A DNA stretch of 64,000 nucleotides, from assembly GCA_963921935.1 (NCBI GenBank), contig OY998180.1:44849231-44913230 (forward strand). The letters are read 5' to 3'. Both the position numbers and the translations under genes were made by a program. The first letter of the stretch is position 1. Every line of letters starts with the position of its first letter. The stretch comes from Galeruca laticollis (Eukaryota; Arthropoda; Insecta; Coleoptera; Chrysomelidae). The notes beneath the pieces were generated by a model. It ran no database searches, was not told where the DNA came from, and saw nothing but the letters and a program-made list of their open reading frames with translations. Below are positions 43,281 to 54,440 of the stretch, in pieces.

Positions 43281-44224
43281 CGAGGCATGTTTTCTAAGTA
43301 AGTACCGTTTTGCGATTCCGCTGCCGCAGCGCTACGGTCGGCGTTCCGCGCATGCGCGCTGCTTACATACATCTCTTGTCTTTGCACTGACGCCATTACA
43401 GTCTGATTCTTCATTGTATACGTTGTTTACTGAGTGTTTAAGATGCCTCCGACAATCGTGAGTCCCGCCGATTGTGAAGTACGGGCTGTTATACGATTTC
43501 TTAGTGCTAAAGGCGTGAAACCGATCGATATTCATCGTGAGATCTTTGAAGTTTACGGGCAAAACCTACGTCACACCAGAATCGAAACAACAATCCATGG
43601 AATGGCGACATCATCATCACCCAAAAAAGTGAAGTTTAAGCAAACAACTTCTGCCCGGAAAATCATGTGCACAGTTTTTTGGGACAAAAAAGAAGTATTG
43701 CTAGTGGAGTTTCTGCCTCGTAATGAGACAATCAATGCAGCGTCTTATTGTGAGACATTGAACAATCTGCGTCGTGCAATCCAGAACAAAAGATGTGGCA
43801 AGTTGAGTAAGGGTATCGTTTTGCTGCATGACTATGCCCGTCCACATGTGGCTAATCGGACAAAATATCTTATCAAATCTTTTTAATGGGAAACTCTAGA
43901 TCATCCTCCATTCAGCCCTGATCTGGCGCCCAGCGACTACCATTTGTTCCTGCACTTGAAGAAACACCTGGACGGTCAGCGTCTTCAAGACGATAACGAA
44001 GTCAAAACATTTATGATACAGTGGTTAACAAGTCAGGCGGCAGAATTTTATGAGGAGGGTATTCAAAAACTGGTGCCAAGTTATAACAAGTGCCTCAATA
44101 TTCACGGAAATTAAGTAGAAAGGTGATTAAGGTACAGGCTTTCATGTAAAAATAAAATTATTGCGATATCTGTGCATGTCTTTTTTTAATTCCAAAACGG
44201 TACTTACTTAAAAAACATGCCTCG
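43281..44224 (+). mobile_element. mariner element, internally deleted
   Basis: The ends CGAGGCATGTTTTCTAAGTA and, inverted on the right, CGAGGCATGTTTTTTAAGTA match over about 30 bp and are flanked by TA on both sides (43279-43280, 44225-44226). Length is 944 bp against about 1.3 kb for a full mariner. Confidence 0.9.
43443..44114 (+). pseudogene. mariner transposase, deleted and broken
   Basis: Starts MPPTIVSPADCEVRAVIRFL, with the first helix-turn-helix (SETMAR-like HTH_48). About a third of the protein between this and the catalytic region is missing after LRHTRIETT. The DDE region includes CTVFWDKKEVLLVEFLP, HDYARPHVANRT (second catalytic Asp), and PFSPDLAPSDYHLFLHLKKHL (third, a D34D-type spacing). 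A stop at 43884 (TAA, in place of the usual continuation) breaks the frame before that third block, and the frame resumes to LNIHGN and TAA at 44112. The deletion removes the first catalytic Asp, so it is inactive. Confidence 0.85.
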
Positions 44225-45116
44225 TATTCTCACCACTACTCAAGTGATAGCCGGGAACTTTTTTTGTGTTGATGTTTTTTCTTGATTAATTTATGAACTT
44301 CTCTTGTTGGAGCCAATAATATGTTCTCAGATTCAGTGGCTTCCTGTTCATCGTCTTTCAATAATTTCGACATATTAGTCTGACCATTCTTCAAAGAGAA
44401 AAACAACTACTTTACTGGCTAATACCACGCAGAATATTGAATTACATCCTCTTCCGCGTGGAAAACTTGACACCTTTTTTATTGTCCATTTGTCAGAAAA
44501 TTTGATTATTGATAAAAATTGGTGCATTGTGGAAAACTGACATTTGAGTTGTGGAAATTCAAACTTTTCAAACGGTGTACAGGGGAGAACAAAAAAATAG
44601 GAATTTTGATCAAGAGTAAGCTATCCTCATTTTCGACACTATCAAAAATGTTTATTTATTTGAAAATTTGTTTAAAGTTAGAAACAATACTTAGATTTGA
44701 AATCACAGTCACCTACGCAACAAAAAAATGTTACCCCATTTTTCATGGCTCTAGCCTCATAAAGAGTATTAGTGACTTTCATAAATTTAGATATTGTATT
44801 GAATACATATGCCTACTAAGTATTTGGTTTTCTTGATCAAATATAAGATATATGTTCATTCCGTTTTACATTAACATGAAAAAACAATTCCCAAATATTT
44901 ACAGAAATTAACTGTTGTTTGTTGTTTTTTAATTACAATGGAACACTATCATAATACTTTCCACTCTCATTTATGTTGAGAATTAGCTTATTTGACTCTA
45001 ACCATTTAGCAATTATATTTAATAAAGTAGTTATTTTATTTTGTGTACCTAATCATGTCTGCTGTAGTGGTATCAACTGCATAAGACAAAACAGAGTCCC
45101 CTGGCAGAGAGAAGTA

Positions 45117-47793
45117 GGGGAAGGTCGCCTATGTTGGCACACTTAACTTTAATGCTCTCTAACTTGCGTATTTGCAATGCCACATTTACTGTTTTGACTG
45201 TGTATGTTCTGTATATAACAGCTATTGATGATAGTCATTCAAATTCTGATTAAGTAATTTTTTTTTCACACAGCAACAATATAAAAAATTATTAACATGT
45301 GCCATCATAAGAGCATGCCAGGACCTATGATGGCATACCCCTCAGAAATTAAATGTACTCGATTCAAAAGTAGTTTTATTTGAACAAAAGGTATCAAAAC
45401 AAGAAAAATTCTCATAAACAACAAAAAAATAGGTAACATTCTCATAAGCGTTAAAAAACAAATTAGCAAAATCAATATTCTCGAAATTCAATGTAACAGA
45501 CTAGGATGTAACATAACACTTGGAAAAATTCTACTGGCATAGCTCGCAAACTAACAATTTAGTTTGTTTAGGTACTCCAGCCCAATCACAGTGGCACCAG
45601 GACAGGCATTTCTGACATCGAATCCAAGTTTCTGTAGCACAAGACTGAGAGTATAGCCCATTACAATATATGCAAGCAGCATCAGATTCTTCTTCACTAT
45701 CAATATTGTACAAGTTATTATTGTCCTCGTCCTCTTGTATTATTCTTCTCTTCACGTTTCTCGCTCTTTTTCGGCCTTCTGATCTGCTTGATTTTTTAAT
45801 TCTACTGTTCACATGACTGTTCACATGACCACATTTTCCGCGCTTCCTTCCTCTCTTCGTCTCAAGTTTTGGTGCAGCTACTGGCAACTCCGATACCTCT
45901 TGTATAGTAAGCTTAACTTTTTCTATTAATGCACTTGTTGCTTTTGACGTAGAAGGACTTGGTTCTTACGATTTAGAACCACCTGCCCATTCTGATGTAG
46001 AAGGCCCGGTTTCTTCGACATCTAAGTCTATTTGTGACTCTTCTACTGCTTGTTCACAGTCCTCTGGGCCTCGTTGTTCAAGAGGTTTATCCGTAGTGAG
46101 CGAAGGAGCAAACATCCAATCCTCGAAAATTTCAGCATTTAGGGGAACAATTCCTGCTTTGCGAAATGCATTTATGGCGTTTGCCGGTGTTGCAGTTTTC
46201 AAATAGGCATTTTTGAAAAGACCAGTAACCTGAAAATGCGTTACCATTCTCCCCGGATTTTGTTTTAGCCATATTTGTATTTCTTGGCTATAGTAGGCTT
46301 GTAAAGGGCTGAAGAAACCAATATCAAGTGGTTGCACACGGTGAGTGCAGTGCGCAGGAAAGCAAAATAAAACAATTTCATTATTTTTGGCTATTTGAAG
46401 AACCTCTAAACTCTTATGGCTCGGATGGCCGTCCAGTAAAAGAAGCACTTTATTTTCAGTAGAGGCCTTGGTATAGTGTTAGAAATGTTGAAGGCTTTTT
46501 ACAAAGATTTCGCTATTCATCCAACCGTTTTCCTGACAAAATGCATTGCTTCCAGGTGGAGAATTATCCATTAGTTCATTCTTGAACCGTTTCCTGGGGA
46601 AAATGAAAACTGGTGGCACATAAGTTCCTATGCTATTCATGCAACAGACAAGAGTTAAGTGCTGTCCACGTTCCGCACTACTGAGAGTCCCTACCTGCTT
46701 TCGGCCGCGAGTAGCAAAGATTTTTTGCGGTCTTTTTTGGACGGTACTGAGGCCAGATTCATCAACATTATAAATGTTTTCTGGGGTAAACTTATACTGA
46801 TCAATAATTGCAGCTAGTGCAGTAAAATACGTACTTATGTTGTTCCTATTAAATGCCTGTGCTCGTGCATACGAAGTATTCTCTGGGATTCTCAAAGAAA
46901 TTCTAGGATTCCTCTTCAGGAATCCGCTGGCCATTTGAGTCTCCTTATTGAAGTTGTGCTTCATTTTGTTTTTCTCGGCAATTTGGCAAACCAGTCTTCT
47001 CAGATCATTCATTGTTAACCCGAAAAATCTGGTTTCCATTTCAATGATATGTTGCATTCATTCTTCCTCTATACCTCTATTCAGTACTGGTCTGCGACCT
47101 CCCAAATCTGCTTTTCTAGCAATACACTCATTCTTGAATCTTATACGCAATGTTGTCGCTGGGACATTGAAAGTTTTTGCTGCAAGTTGCCATCCCATTT
47201 TCTTGTCTTTGATATTCTGCAATGCCTCTTCCATCGCCTCCTCACTCCACTCCTGCGTCTTCTTTTGGCTAGGCATATTTGCTAAATCTGTTGACAATAA
47301 TAAATTTAGATAAGCTATAAAGTAGGTAATGTGTAACCAAGAACAACAGTTTCCTATGATGGCATACCACGCATACACCGTCGCCTATGATGGCATGGTA
47401 TGTCATCATAGGTGACCGCGCAGTATGCCATCATAGGCAAAAGTCGGGTTTTGAATAATAACACAAAATACTTCCTCCACAAGAACATAACCTCAAAACA
47501 ACCACATACGTACATGCACAAGAAACACTACACTGCAGGATTAATTCGAGTAGATAACATGTGACAAGTACAATATATTTATTAGTCGATAATATGACTA
47601 CGCTACTTACCAATTTCCTTTATTTTCCACAAAAAACAGAAATACCCCTCTACAGGCACCGCCACTACACACAGACGTAGTGTGATATAAATATGCATCT
47701 GCGCACCACAGACTGGAGTGTTAGATCGGATACATTCATATTTACAGCCGGTATACCATCATGTGCACCGTGCCATCATAGGCGACATTCCCC
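45117..47793 (-). mobile_element. pogo/Tigger-like DNA transposon
   Basis: The left end GGGGAAGGTCGCCTATGTTGGCAC and the right end inverted (GGGGAATGTCGCCTATGATGGCAC) match at 22 of 24. TA precedes the left end (45115-45116); the right flank is GA, so the duplication has decayed or the border is off by a base. Subterminal copies of CCTATGATGGCA repeat near 45330 and at 47355-47440. The transposase occupies the minus strand. Confidence 0.82.
45531..47276 (-). pseudogene. pogo-like transposase with C-terminal PHD-like finger, three in-frame stops
   Basis: Starts MPSQKKTQEWSEEAMEEALQ (psq/CENPB-type helix-turn-helix), then a second DNA-binding helix region (MASGFLKRNPRISLRIPE), then DDE_1: NIYNVDESGLSTVQKRP (first Asp), LLLLDGHPSHKS (second), THRVQPLDIGFF (third). 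The C-terminus carries a Cys/His finger (CIYCNGLYSQSC...WIRCQKCLSWCHCDWAG...CELC) that resembles a PHD finger. TGA near 47058, TAA near 46479 and TAA near 45966 interrupt one otherwise continuous frame with no frameshift. An alternative view is a recently silenced element. The N-terminal start is the ATG that begins the helix-turn-helix. Confidence 0.85.
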
Positions 47794-49723
47794 GAGGTAA
47801 ATTGTTTACATAAAGTAGGAAAAGTACATAGTATCATTCCTTGAGGAACACCAGTAGTTATCGGTTTATTTTAACTTGTATATTCGCCAAAATGAATTCT
47901 ATGTCCAAAAGATCATAAGCTTTCTTCTCCCTTATTCCCAGACAGTATAACTTATTCAAAAGATATCAACAGTGCCAAATGCCTTAGTCAAGTTCAAAAA
48001 TGTAACTATAGTTCAGTTTCACCCCAATTGTTATTATATAATATTTGTTATATAGTTTAAAGAATCTTTAGTACTTCTCTTCTTAATAAAACCTTATTGT
48101 TTATTAGGAATGATTTTACATTCTTTTACAAAATTATAGATTCTGTAATGTACATTTTTTCAAAAAAATATTTAGACGCTGCTTTGTGAATGGAAATTAT
48201 ATCAGCTATATTGAGGTATTTTCTATATAAAGATTAAAAATATAACTTGAAGGTTCAGTCATATAATCTATAAGTACCTTAGTATTTGTTCCATCCACAC
48301 CACATTTTTTTAATTTAAATTTTGAAATAATCATTTTAATTTTATTTGTATTTGTAGGATTAAGAAATCTAGTTTTTGGATTTGATACCAGTATTTGAAT
48401 CAATACTTTACACATTTTTCACTTCGTTTTTTACTTATTGTACAAAAGTAATTCTTCATATGATTTGCAATATCGACTTTGTTTTCTTTCTTTATACTCT
48501 CATCATTTGATTTATAATTACTATTCAGGTTTTTATTTATTCTCTTTTTACTAACTTTTTCCCTATTATATTACATAATTTTCTATCCATTTAAATTTTT
48601 TCAATAAGTTTTTTTTCATAAATCACTTTTGCTTAATAAACAATTTGATTAAAAATTTTAACAGATTTTTTCTATCTTAATTTTAAAGCATCATTTATAG
48701 GATCAGGTCTATGCATATCTCTCCTTTTCATTACAGTATTTGACTATAGCCTTTGTAATCCATGACTTTCGATATTTTTTTAATCTACATTAAGTTTTTG
48801 CATTTTCAATTAAAAATTTCAAACACTGCAGAAACCAGTCAGGAGCTTCGTTAGGGTCAGTAAAGTTGTATACAAATGACCAGTTAATAGTACTAGCATT
48901 AAATTGTAATTTACTGTAGAAGATATTGACAAGATTCTTTTATATCATTTACTTGTGGTAGAAATTTTTAACATTTAAAATTGTAGTGTAGTGATCAGTT
49001 ATTGAATTTTGAACTGTAAAAGCTTTAAAATTAGTTATATCAGGTTTATTAAATCAACCCTCCATCTGAAACTGAAGTGCTTGTGATATTTTGATAACAT
49101 GGTAAGTAGCCAAATTCAAAAAAGTTATGCGGTAATTCCTGTCTGATTATATCCAGGTTTCGTAAATTAGTATGGAAATCTCCTGGCACAAACTGTTTTT
49201 TAGCATTAGATTTTAGTTTCAGGTACAATTTTAGGCTATTAAGGAACTCAATTTTGTTTAAGATCAGTCGATAGTGAGAAGTAAACTGTTTACAAAATAT
49301 TTTTATTTATTCAAAAGCTCTATATGCCATGGAAGCTCAACTCCTAACTACTACCATTACTTTTCACCTCATCTAAGTTTGCGTTTTTTCATTTACCCTT
49401 TTTCTTGTAACGTTTTCTAAATTATTCAACACATGCCCCATAACCATATATTTTGTTTTATCTTGGTTTATCTCTTTGCTTCCTGTTAAATTTTTCTTGA
49501 AATCCTCTCTAATTCATTAGTTGTTTTTGCAATGATTGTTAAATCAACTGACATATTTTTAATATTATATTTTGTACAATAAGTTGTGAAAATGTTAATT
49601 TCATTTAGTAATAATTTGTAAAAATGTAATTTTTGACAAATAGTATATAGGTACTCAATTCTTGTGGTAGATGCATAGGTTTTGATTTACAGTTTATTTG
49701 AATTCAATATTTATTGACTGCAG
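47794..49723. other. Rest of intron 3 (decayed LINE)
   Basis: Holds the 5' part of the decayed non-LTR element described at 44500-49690; 49300-49690 has only weak endonuclease-like scraps. It ends in the exon 4 acceptor. Confidence 0.5.
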
Positions 49724-49884
49724 ATTTTATCTGAGGAAAAATCACGTATTGATTCAATGGCCGAAGGTTTAGAGGAGGAAAGTAAGAAGTCGCTTCAGAT
49801 GGAAGCAGAATTGGAAAAACAACTACATGTGTATGAAATTGAGAAGAAATCCCTTAGAAGTCAGCTAACAGAAAAAGAACTGAG
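49724..49884 (+). CDS. naus: CTTNBP2NL/Nausicaa-like, coding exon 4 (coiled coil)
   Basis: 161 nt starting in phase 0 and ending in phase 2. The acceptor is GACTGCAG (to 49723) and the donor GAG|GTTAGT (49885). It encodes coiled coil with a LEEES...QMEAELEKQL segment and an EIEKKSLRSQL segment. These correspond to the LEEEL-(x)n-EAQVEKQLSEFDIEREQLRAKL part of the vertebrate proteins. The exon lies 20 kb beyond exon 3, after the nested transposons of intron 3, yet continues the frame exactly. Confidence 0.9.
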
Positions 49885-51010
49885 GTTAGTTATCTAACTT
49901 CATTAAATGCCGCATTATTTGGATAATAAACAACTTGACAACTTTTTTTTCATGAAATGAACTCGAATCAAGTTGAATTGTATAATTGAAATAATAATGA
50001 TCACAAATAAAACTTATAGGATAAAAGCTGACAGCTAAAAAGTGAGAAAATTGAAATTAATAAAACTTACATATGTATAGCTAAAGTAGAATATTTTTAT
50101 AACACATTAGGAAACTATTGTTGTTTGAGCTATTTAACTATGTGTAGAAACTATTAAGACCTTAATATCCTTTCTGCACACCTTGAAAAAGGATAAAAAA
50201 TGAAAAAGCAACATTTTTCAGGTATAGAAAACTTGTTCATTTATTGAAGGTCAGTTTTAATTTGACCATTACAAGTTTAAACAACACCTTGTCTTCATAT
50301 TACCGCCTTTTTCCACTTTTTAATAAAATAATGTATACTATTCTTGTAATGTTGAAAATGTGAAAAAAATTAAGCATCAATGTGGAATATGGATACTTAC
50401 ATCCATATTAATTCCATGCCTGGACACTATATAACCAGAGGTGTAGTTGTTTCTTCTTCTGAAACAGTTCAAAATTTGTTTTATTTTCCAAAATGAGCAG
50501 TTTATTAGTACAATATATTTTTACTAATTATTATGGGCACCTTTTTATGAAATTATTTTGTATTCTATTCTTTGGTTCTGCTATTTCTTGGGTGATCCTG
50601 AAATAGGCGAATCTCCATGGCATTAGTATTGGCCAATTGACATTTATATTAGTAATTGGTAGTATTTTAATGAACACAATTCCAAAGGCCAAGAAATACA
50701 CAATTTTATATTAAGGTAACCATTGGACTGTATTGGGAAAATAGCAGAACTTATTACGCAGCAATGTTGCAAATATCCTGATCTTTCTAGTGACTAATTT
50801 AAGCATAACCTCAGTTTTACTTTGTAAAAGTGATTAACGTAAAAGTCTTATTGGAAAATATTTGATTAGGTCACAAAATGTTTTTAAAAATGTAACATTT
50901 TTAAATTGTTCTGTTAATCTATTAAGTGCTTTGGCATTGTAAATTTTTTATGAACATAATATGTACATTGAAATTTATCATATCTATGAAAATGTTTCAA
51001 ATTATTTCAG
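49885..51010. other. Intron 4, no gene seen
   Basis: 1.1 kb of AT-rich sequence without recognisable transposon. Confidence 0.6.
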
Positions 51011-51174
51011 GTGCCAAGAGCTAGAGGCAGAATTGCAAAGACTTAAGGCAGAATTTGAAGTATTGAGAAGTAGGTCTTCCGTACCAAATGATGGCAGTGC
51101 TGCCATGATAAGCAGTGTTGCTAAAGTTGTTCAGCCTACAGCTACAGTGACTAGTGTGCCGGTTTCTGGACCTA
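51011..51174 (+). CDS. naus: CTTNBP2NL/Nausicaa-like, coding exon 5
   Basis: 164 nt. The first base completes the Arg codon split with exon 4, and the exon ends in phase 1. The acceptor is ATTTCAG (to 51010) and the donor A|GTAAGT (51175), a near-consensus site. It encodes the last heptads (CQELEAELQRLKAEFEVLR) and the start of a Ser/Thr/Val-rich linker. Intron 5 is only 68 bp, a typical small insect intron. Confidence 0.88.
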
Positions 51175-51242
51175 GTAAGTAATGAAATTACTCTGTTAGT
51201 CACAATACATTTCTGTTAACTGTGTTATAATTTGTCTTACAG

Positions 51243-51700
51243 CTACTGGAATTGCACAGTCAGTTTTACCTGGACAAGCCCTTCGACAAACAGCAGTAGC
51301 CCCATCCCCAAGTATTCCTTTGAAACCAAGCAACACGTCTCCATCACCAATTCCAGTATCAGCGCAGACACCGTTAATGCGTACTCCACCTAAAGTAGGC
51401 ATGTTTCATGGACAATTTCAGTCCCCTAGCAGTATGGCCCCTCACACCCCCCCTAAAAAAAATGCAGTTGCAGCGAGAGGTGTGCCGCCTCCCATACCTC
51501 CAAATAAACCAGTGATTCCTTCCAAGGCTCCTGCCACACTTCGAAGGCCTGAGAGTGGTGAAGCTGATAAAAAAAAACCAAATGTACCTCTTAAGGATGG
51601 AGAACCTATACGGCCTGGACAAGGAATAGAAATTTTGGGTCAAGAACTAGCTGACTTCCAACAAATGTTTGTGACCATGGCAACTAGCAATAATACTTAA
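51243..51700 (+). CDS. naus: CTTNBP2NL/Nausicaa-like, terminal coding exon
   Basis: 458 nt, from acceptor TTGTCTTACAG (to 51242) to TAA at 51698-51700. It encodes a Pro/Ser-rich disordered tail. RGVPPPIPPNKPVIPSK corresponds to the conserved RGNPPPIPPKKPG motif of the vertebrate family, a candidate SH3 ligand for cortactin (inferred from the family). The end, QELADFQQMFVTMAT, is not like the vertebrate C-terminus and may be insect specific. The tail is much shorter than in mammals. Confidence 0.9.
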
Positions 51701-52064
51701 AAATTACGTAAAACTGTTTCTACAGTATGTAGGCAAACAAATATTGTTGAATTTGTGAAAGCATGAAAGTTGTGATTAGCTGAAATTTTTATTTATTTTA
51801 TTTAGATTAAAACTTCATTTCAAACAAATTATATTGAAATTGTATTTTTTATTCATTAGTGATAAAACATAACATATTTATTTTTATGAAGATGAACGTT
51901 TTATTCAAAAAAAATTTTAAAAAGCACACACCGCTGAATTTCATTTGATAGTTTAAATTTAAACCTAAAATTTTTATTTCAAGAATTATTTTATAATTTT
52001 ATTGTTAAAAGATCACTCCGCATGTAGAATCGATCGCCAGAGATTAAACAACTAAATCAATAAA
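51701..52064 (+). promoter_or_regulatory. naus: Probable 3' UTR with polyadenylation signal
   Basis: AT-rich sequence follows the stop codon. A canonical AATAAA lies at 52059-52064 (TCAATAAAAGG). Another AAATAAAAA occurs near 52652, so a longer UTR is possible. No coding potential is seen. Confidence 0.45.
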
Positions 52065-52853
52065 AGGCACAGATACTTGATAGGTGTATTAACTACCAGC
52101 CATTTACCTAGACATGATTTAGTTTTGATTAATATTAGAAGCGGGTCATAAAATTAATACTCAGATAACTTAGAAATACTTCAGAAGTAGTATTTAAACA
52201 GAGAAATGTCTTGGTGTGAAGGAGACGTTTTAGTCTATATGTTTTAATTATTTGTTATATTTAGGTCCAAGGCAGCCAAATCTGTTGAATGGTCAAATTT
52301 GACTGTTAAACGAACTTGCAATATCGATAAGAAAGAGAATGTATCATAAAGCAAATCAAATGTAGTACCAAAATTGATTATGGACACAGTAAAAAATAAT
52401 GGATAACAGTAATGCTATATAGTACAGTAATATTAAAACTGGAATCAGTAGCCCCAACAATCTGAAACAGGAAGTGACTACATTAAAAAAATGTAAATGC
52501 ATCCAACACACTTCTCTGATTTTCCTTTTTTTGATGTTTCTGGTATGTCTAAAGCAGAATCTCCGCATACAATTACTAATTTCAATATTAAAAGTAGTTA
52601 TATTATTAAAATAAGAATGAAAAACTTGACAGAATCAACTCCCAGTTTTAAATAAAAATTTGTATTTTTCATCCCACACATGTAGTCACTGAAACTAATG
52701 CACGTTTAGGAGTAGATTTCCAGAATCTGTGTAGGGTGGATATTCTGCTATTTTTTATCTTCAAATATATTAACTTCATGAATATGTTGCATAATCAGAG
52801 GCAGTGGCGTACTTACGGGGGACCCCACATGGACTCAGCTAAACTTATAAATA
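52065..52853. other. Downstream flank of the host gene, no gene seen
   Basis: Possible extended 3' UTR. GGCAGTGGCGTACTTACGGG near 52800 looks like a transposon end but has no partner. Confidence 0.4.
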
Positions 52854-52909
52854 CAGTAGGGCCCCGGTCATCCGAGCCCCGACTAACCGAGTTCCGGTTT
52901 AACCGAGGC
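52854..52909 (+). repeat. pogo/Tigger-type terminal repeat, orphan
   Basis: CAGTAGGGCCCCGGTCATCC followed by CCGAGTTCCGG and TTAACCGAGG is typical of pogo/Tigger ends (CAGT start with repeated (T)CCGA blocks). No inverted partner was found downstream, so this is a solo end or a truncated MITE. Confidence 0.5.
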
Positions 52910-53329
52910 GTAAAAAAATATTTAAGACAGCGCCATGGATGCCGGGTGCCCGGCGACATTGTTTGTACTCTGTACAGTACCGTAGCGAGCGAGCGTAACA
53001 CAGACCAGCGGCCCAAAACGCACACGCTATCATTTGCCACGCTCTTTCTTTACGCCAAGTTACATGAAGGAAGAAAAGAAAGAAAAGAAGAGAAAAAAAA
53101 AGAAATATTGAAGCTAAAGGAAATATTACTGATAAGAGATGAATTTAAAGAATTATGAAGTGAAAAAGGAAAAAAAAGAAAGAAAGAAAAAAAATATATA
53201 TAAATGAAACTTAAAGAAACTAATGACGAAAATGGAGGTATTGAAAGAGATTTGGAAAATATAAATTAAGAATTAAACGGATGAGAAATAAAAAAAAACG
53301 GAAGTTAAACTGATAGACAATATAAACTG

Positions 53330-53592
53330 AATGTTAAACTGATGAAAGAAATGTCAAATGAAAGTTAAACTGATAATGAAAATATAAAATGAAAGTTATA
53401 CTGATTAAGAAAATATAAAATGAAAGTTATACTGATTAAGAAAATATAAAATGAAAGTTATACTGATGAAGGAAATGTAAAATGAAAGTTAAACTCATAA
53501 TGAAAATATAAAATGAAAGTTATACTGATTACGAAAATAGAAAATGAAAGTTATACTGATGAAGGAAATGTAAAATGAAAGTTAAACTGATA
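53330..53592. repeat. 31-bp minisatellite, about eight copies
   Basis: Unit AAAATGAAAGTTATACTGAT plus TAAGAAAATAT with variants (GATGAAGGAAATGT, GATAATGAAAATAT). It ends at GATAAGTTG. Confidence 0.85.
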
Positions 53593-54139
53593 AGTTGTAG
53601 CTGAGTGGGCGTGCAATTACGCCGAGCTATCCCAAATGCCGGAGAGTAAGGGTGAGTTGAAAGGGGCGCCACTGTTTTATCTATGCTGAGCCAAAACAGA
53701 AGCTCTCCTGGTTGTCCTGGAACTCCCTATCAGATAACGTCAAAAAAAAAGAATATATGAATAGGTATGTAATCTATAACAGAAAAATTGAAGAAAAGAT
53801 ATTCTCGATAAAAGTTTTAAACAGCCACTAGTAGAGGTTTGGTAGCTAACAAATAAAACGAAGTTATTTCAAATATAATATGATCTATTAAATATAACAA
53901 AAAAAATAATAATAATAACCAGAATATAATAAGGTAGATAAATACGCATATATGTTAGTAATAAACCCCAAAATTTATATACAAAACTTAATTCTAAAAA
54001 TATACATAACAATGAAAGTAGGAATGAAAAATTTTCACCGATTTTCCGGGGGTAACCCAGTAATGGCTACAGCTGGGAGCCGGTGAATCGTAGCAAAGTA
54101 GCCGAAGTGGTTTCTTGCAGCAGCTACTTTTAGTAAGGC
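53593..54139. other. No gene seen
   Basis: A GC-richer block (53593-53740: GAGTGGGCGTGCAATTACGC, GCCGGAGAGTAAGG) precedes AT-rich sequence. I cannot assign it to a SINE or RNA gene. Confidence 0.3.
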
Positions 54140-54440
54140 TTGCTCAAAAGCCTTTGTGGTCCGTGAGCACAAAAGTACCTTCTCGTCTGTGCCCAGTAAA
54201 AGAGGAGCACCTTTTCGTCCGTGCTCAACAGATGAAACAACTTATTTGTGCTCGAGAAAAACTTGCTCGTGCTCGGAAAAAAACCATCCGTGCTCAAAAA
54301 AAAGCTTGTTCGTCCTCGGTAAAGAACTTGCTCGAGAAGAAAAGCTTGTTCGTGCTGGGAAAACTGGTAGTGCTTAAAAAAAAGAACACCTGCTCGAAAA
54401 TAACTTGCTCGAAAAACTTTCCGTCCTCGGAAAAAAACCC
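54140..54440. repeat. Degenerate short repeats (CGTGCTCGAAAA-like)
   Basis: About ten diverged units of 25-35 bp containing CTTGCTC, CGTGCTC or CGTCCTC followed by an A run. Open frames here are by-products of the repeat. Confidence 0.65.

Larger units (their letters stand above)
43040..44480 (-). pseudogene. Jockey-like RT fragment, N-terminal half, interrupted by mariner
   Basis: Minus strand: KVPGYHLSSGE (right of the mariner), then LPRKAIVKLTTLVNASFRLR, WKTAEVIMIPKGGKS, LFRPISLLPGISKVFKKLLL, ending near MNHIIGTM. These are the first RT blocks of a Jockey-type element. The next block in the family (HQFGFR) is at 36400, which shows the split. The mariner at 43281-44224 sits between SSGE and LPRK. 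Confidence 0.75.
44500..49690 (-). pseudogene. Decayed non-LTR retrotransposon split by a pogo-like element
   Basis: Minus strand, 5' to 3': endonuclease end at 49230-48980 (QFVPGDFHTNLRNLDIIRQE, TSVSDGGLI, a D-H-Y block), RT fingers at 48420-48060 (KCGVDGTNTKVLIDYM, PSSYIFNLYIENTSI, RSTKDSLNYITNII), FLNLTKAF and GVPQGMIL near 47850-48000. A pogo-like element follows at 45117-47793, then GDSVLSYAVDTT (catalytic Y-A-D-D changed) and INESG-like at 44950-45110, with poor C-terminal sequence to about 44500. Many frameshifts. The LINE is older than the pogo insertion. Confidence 0.65.

Noticed and set aside
53593..53670. tRNA- or SINE-like A box (TAGCTGAGTGGG)
   Set aside because: No B box and no cloverleaf could be drawn.
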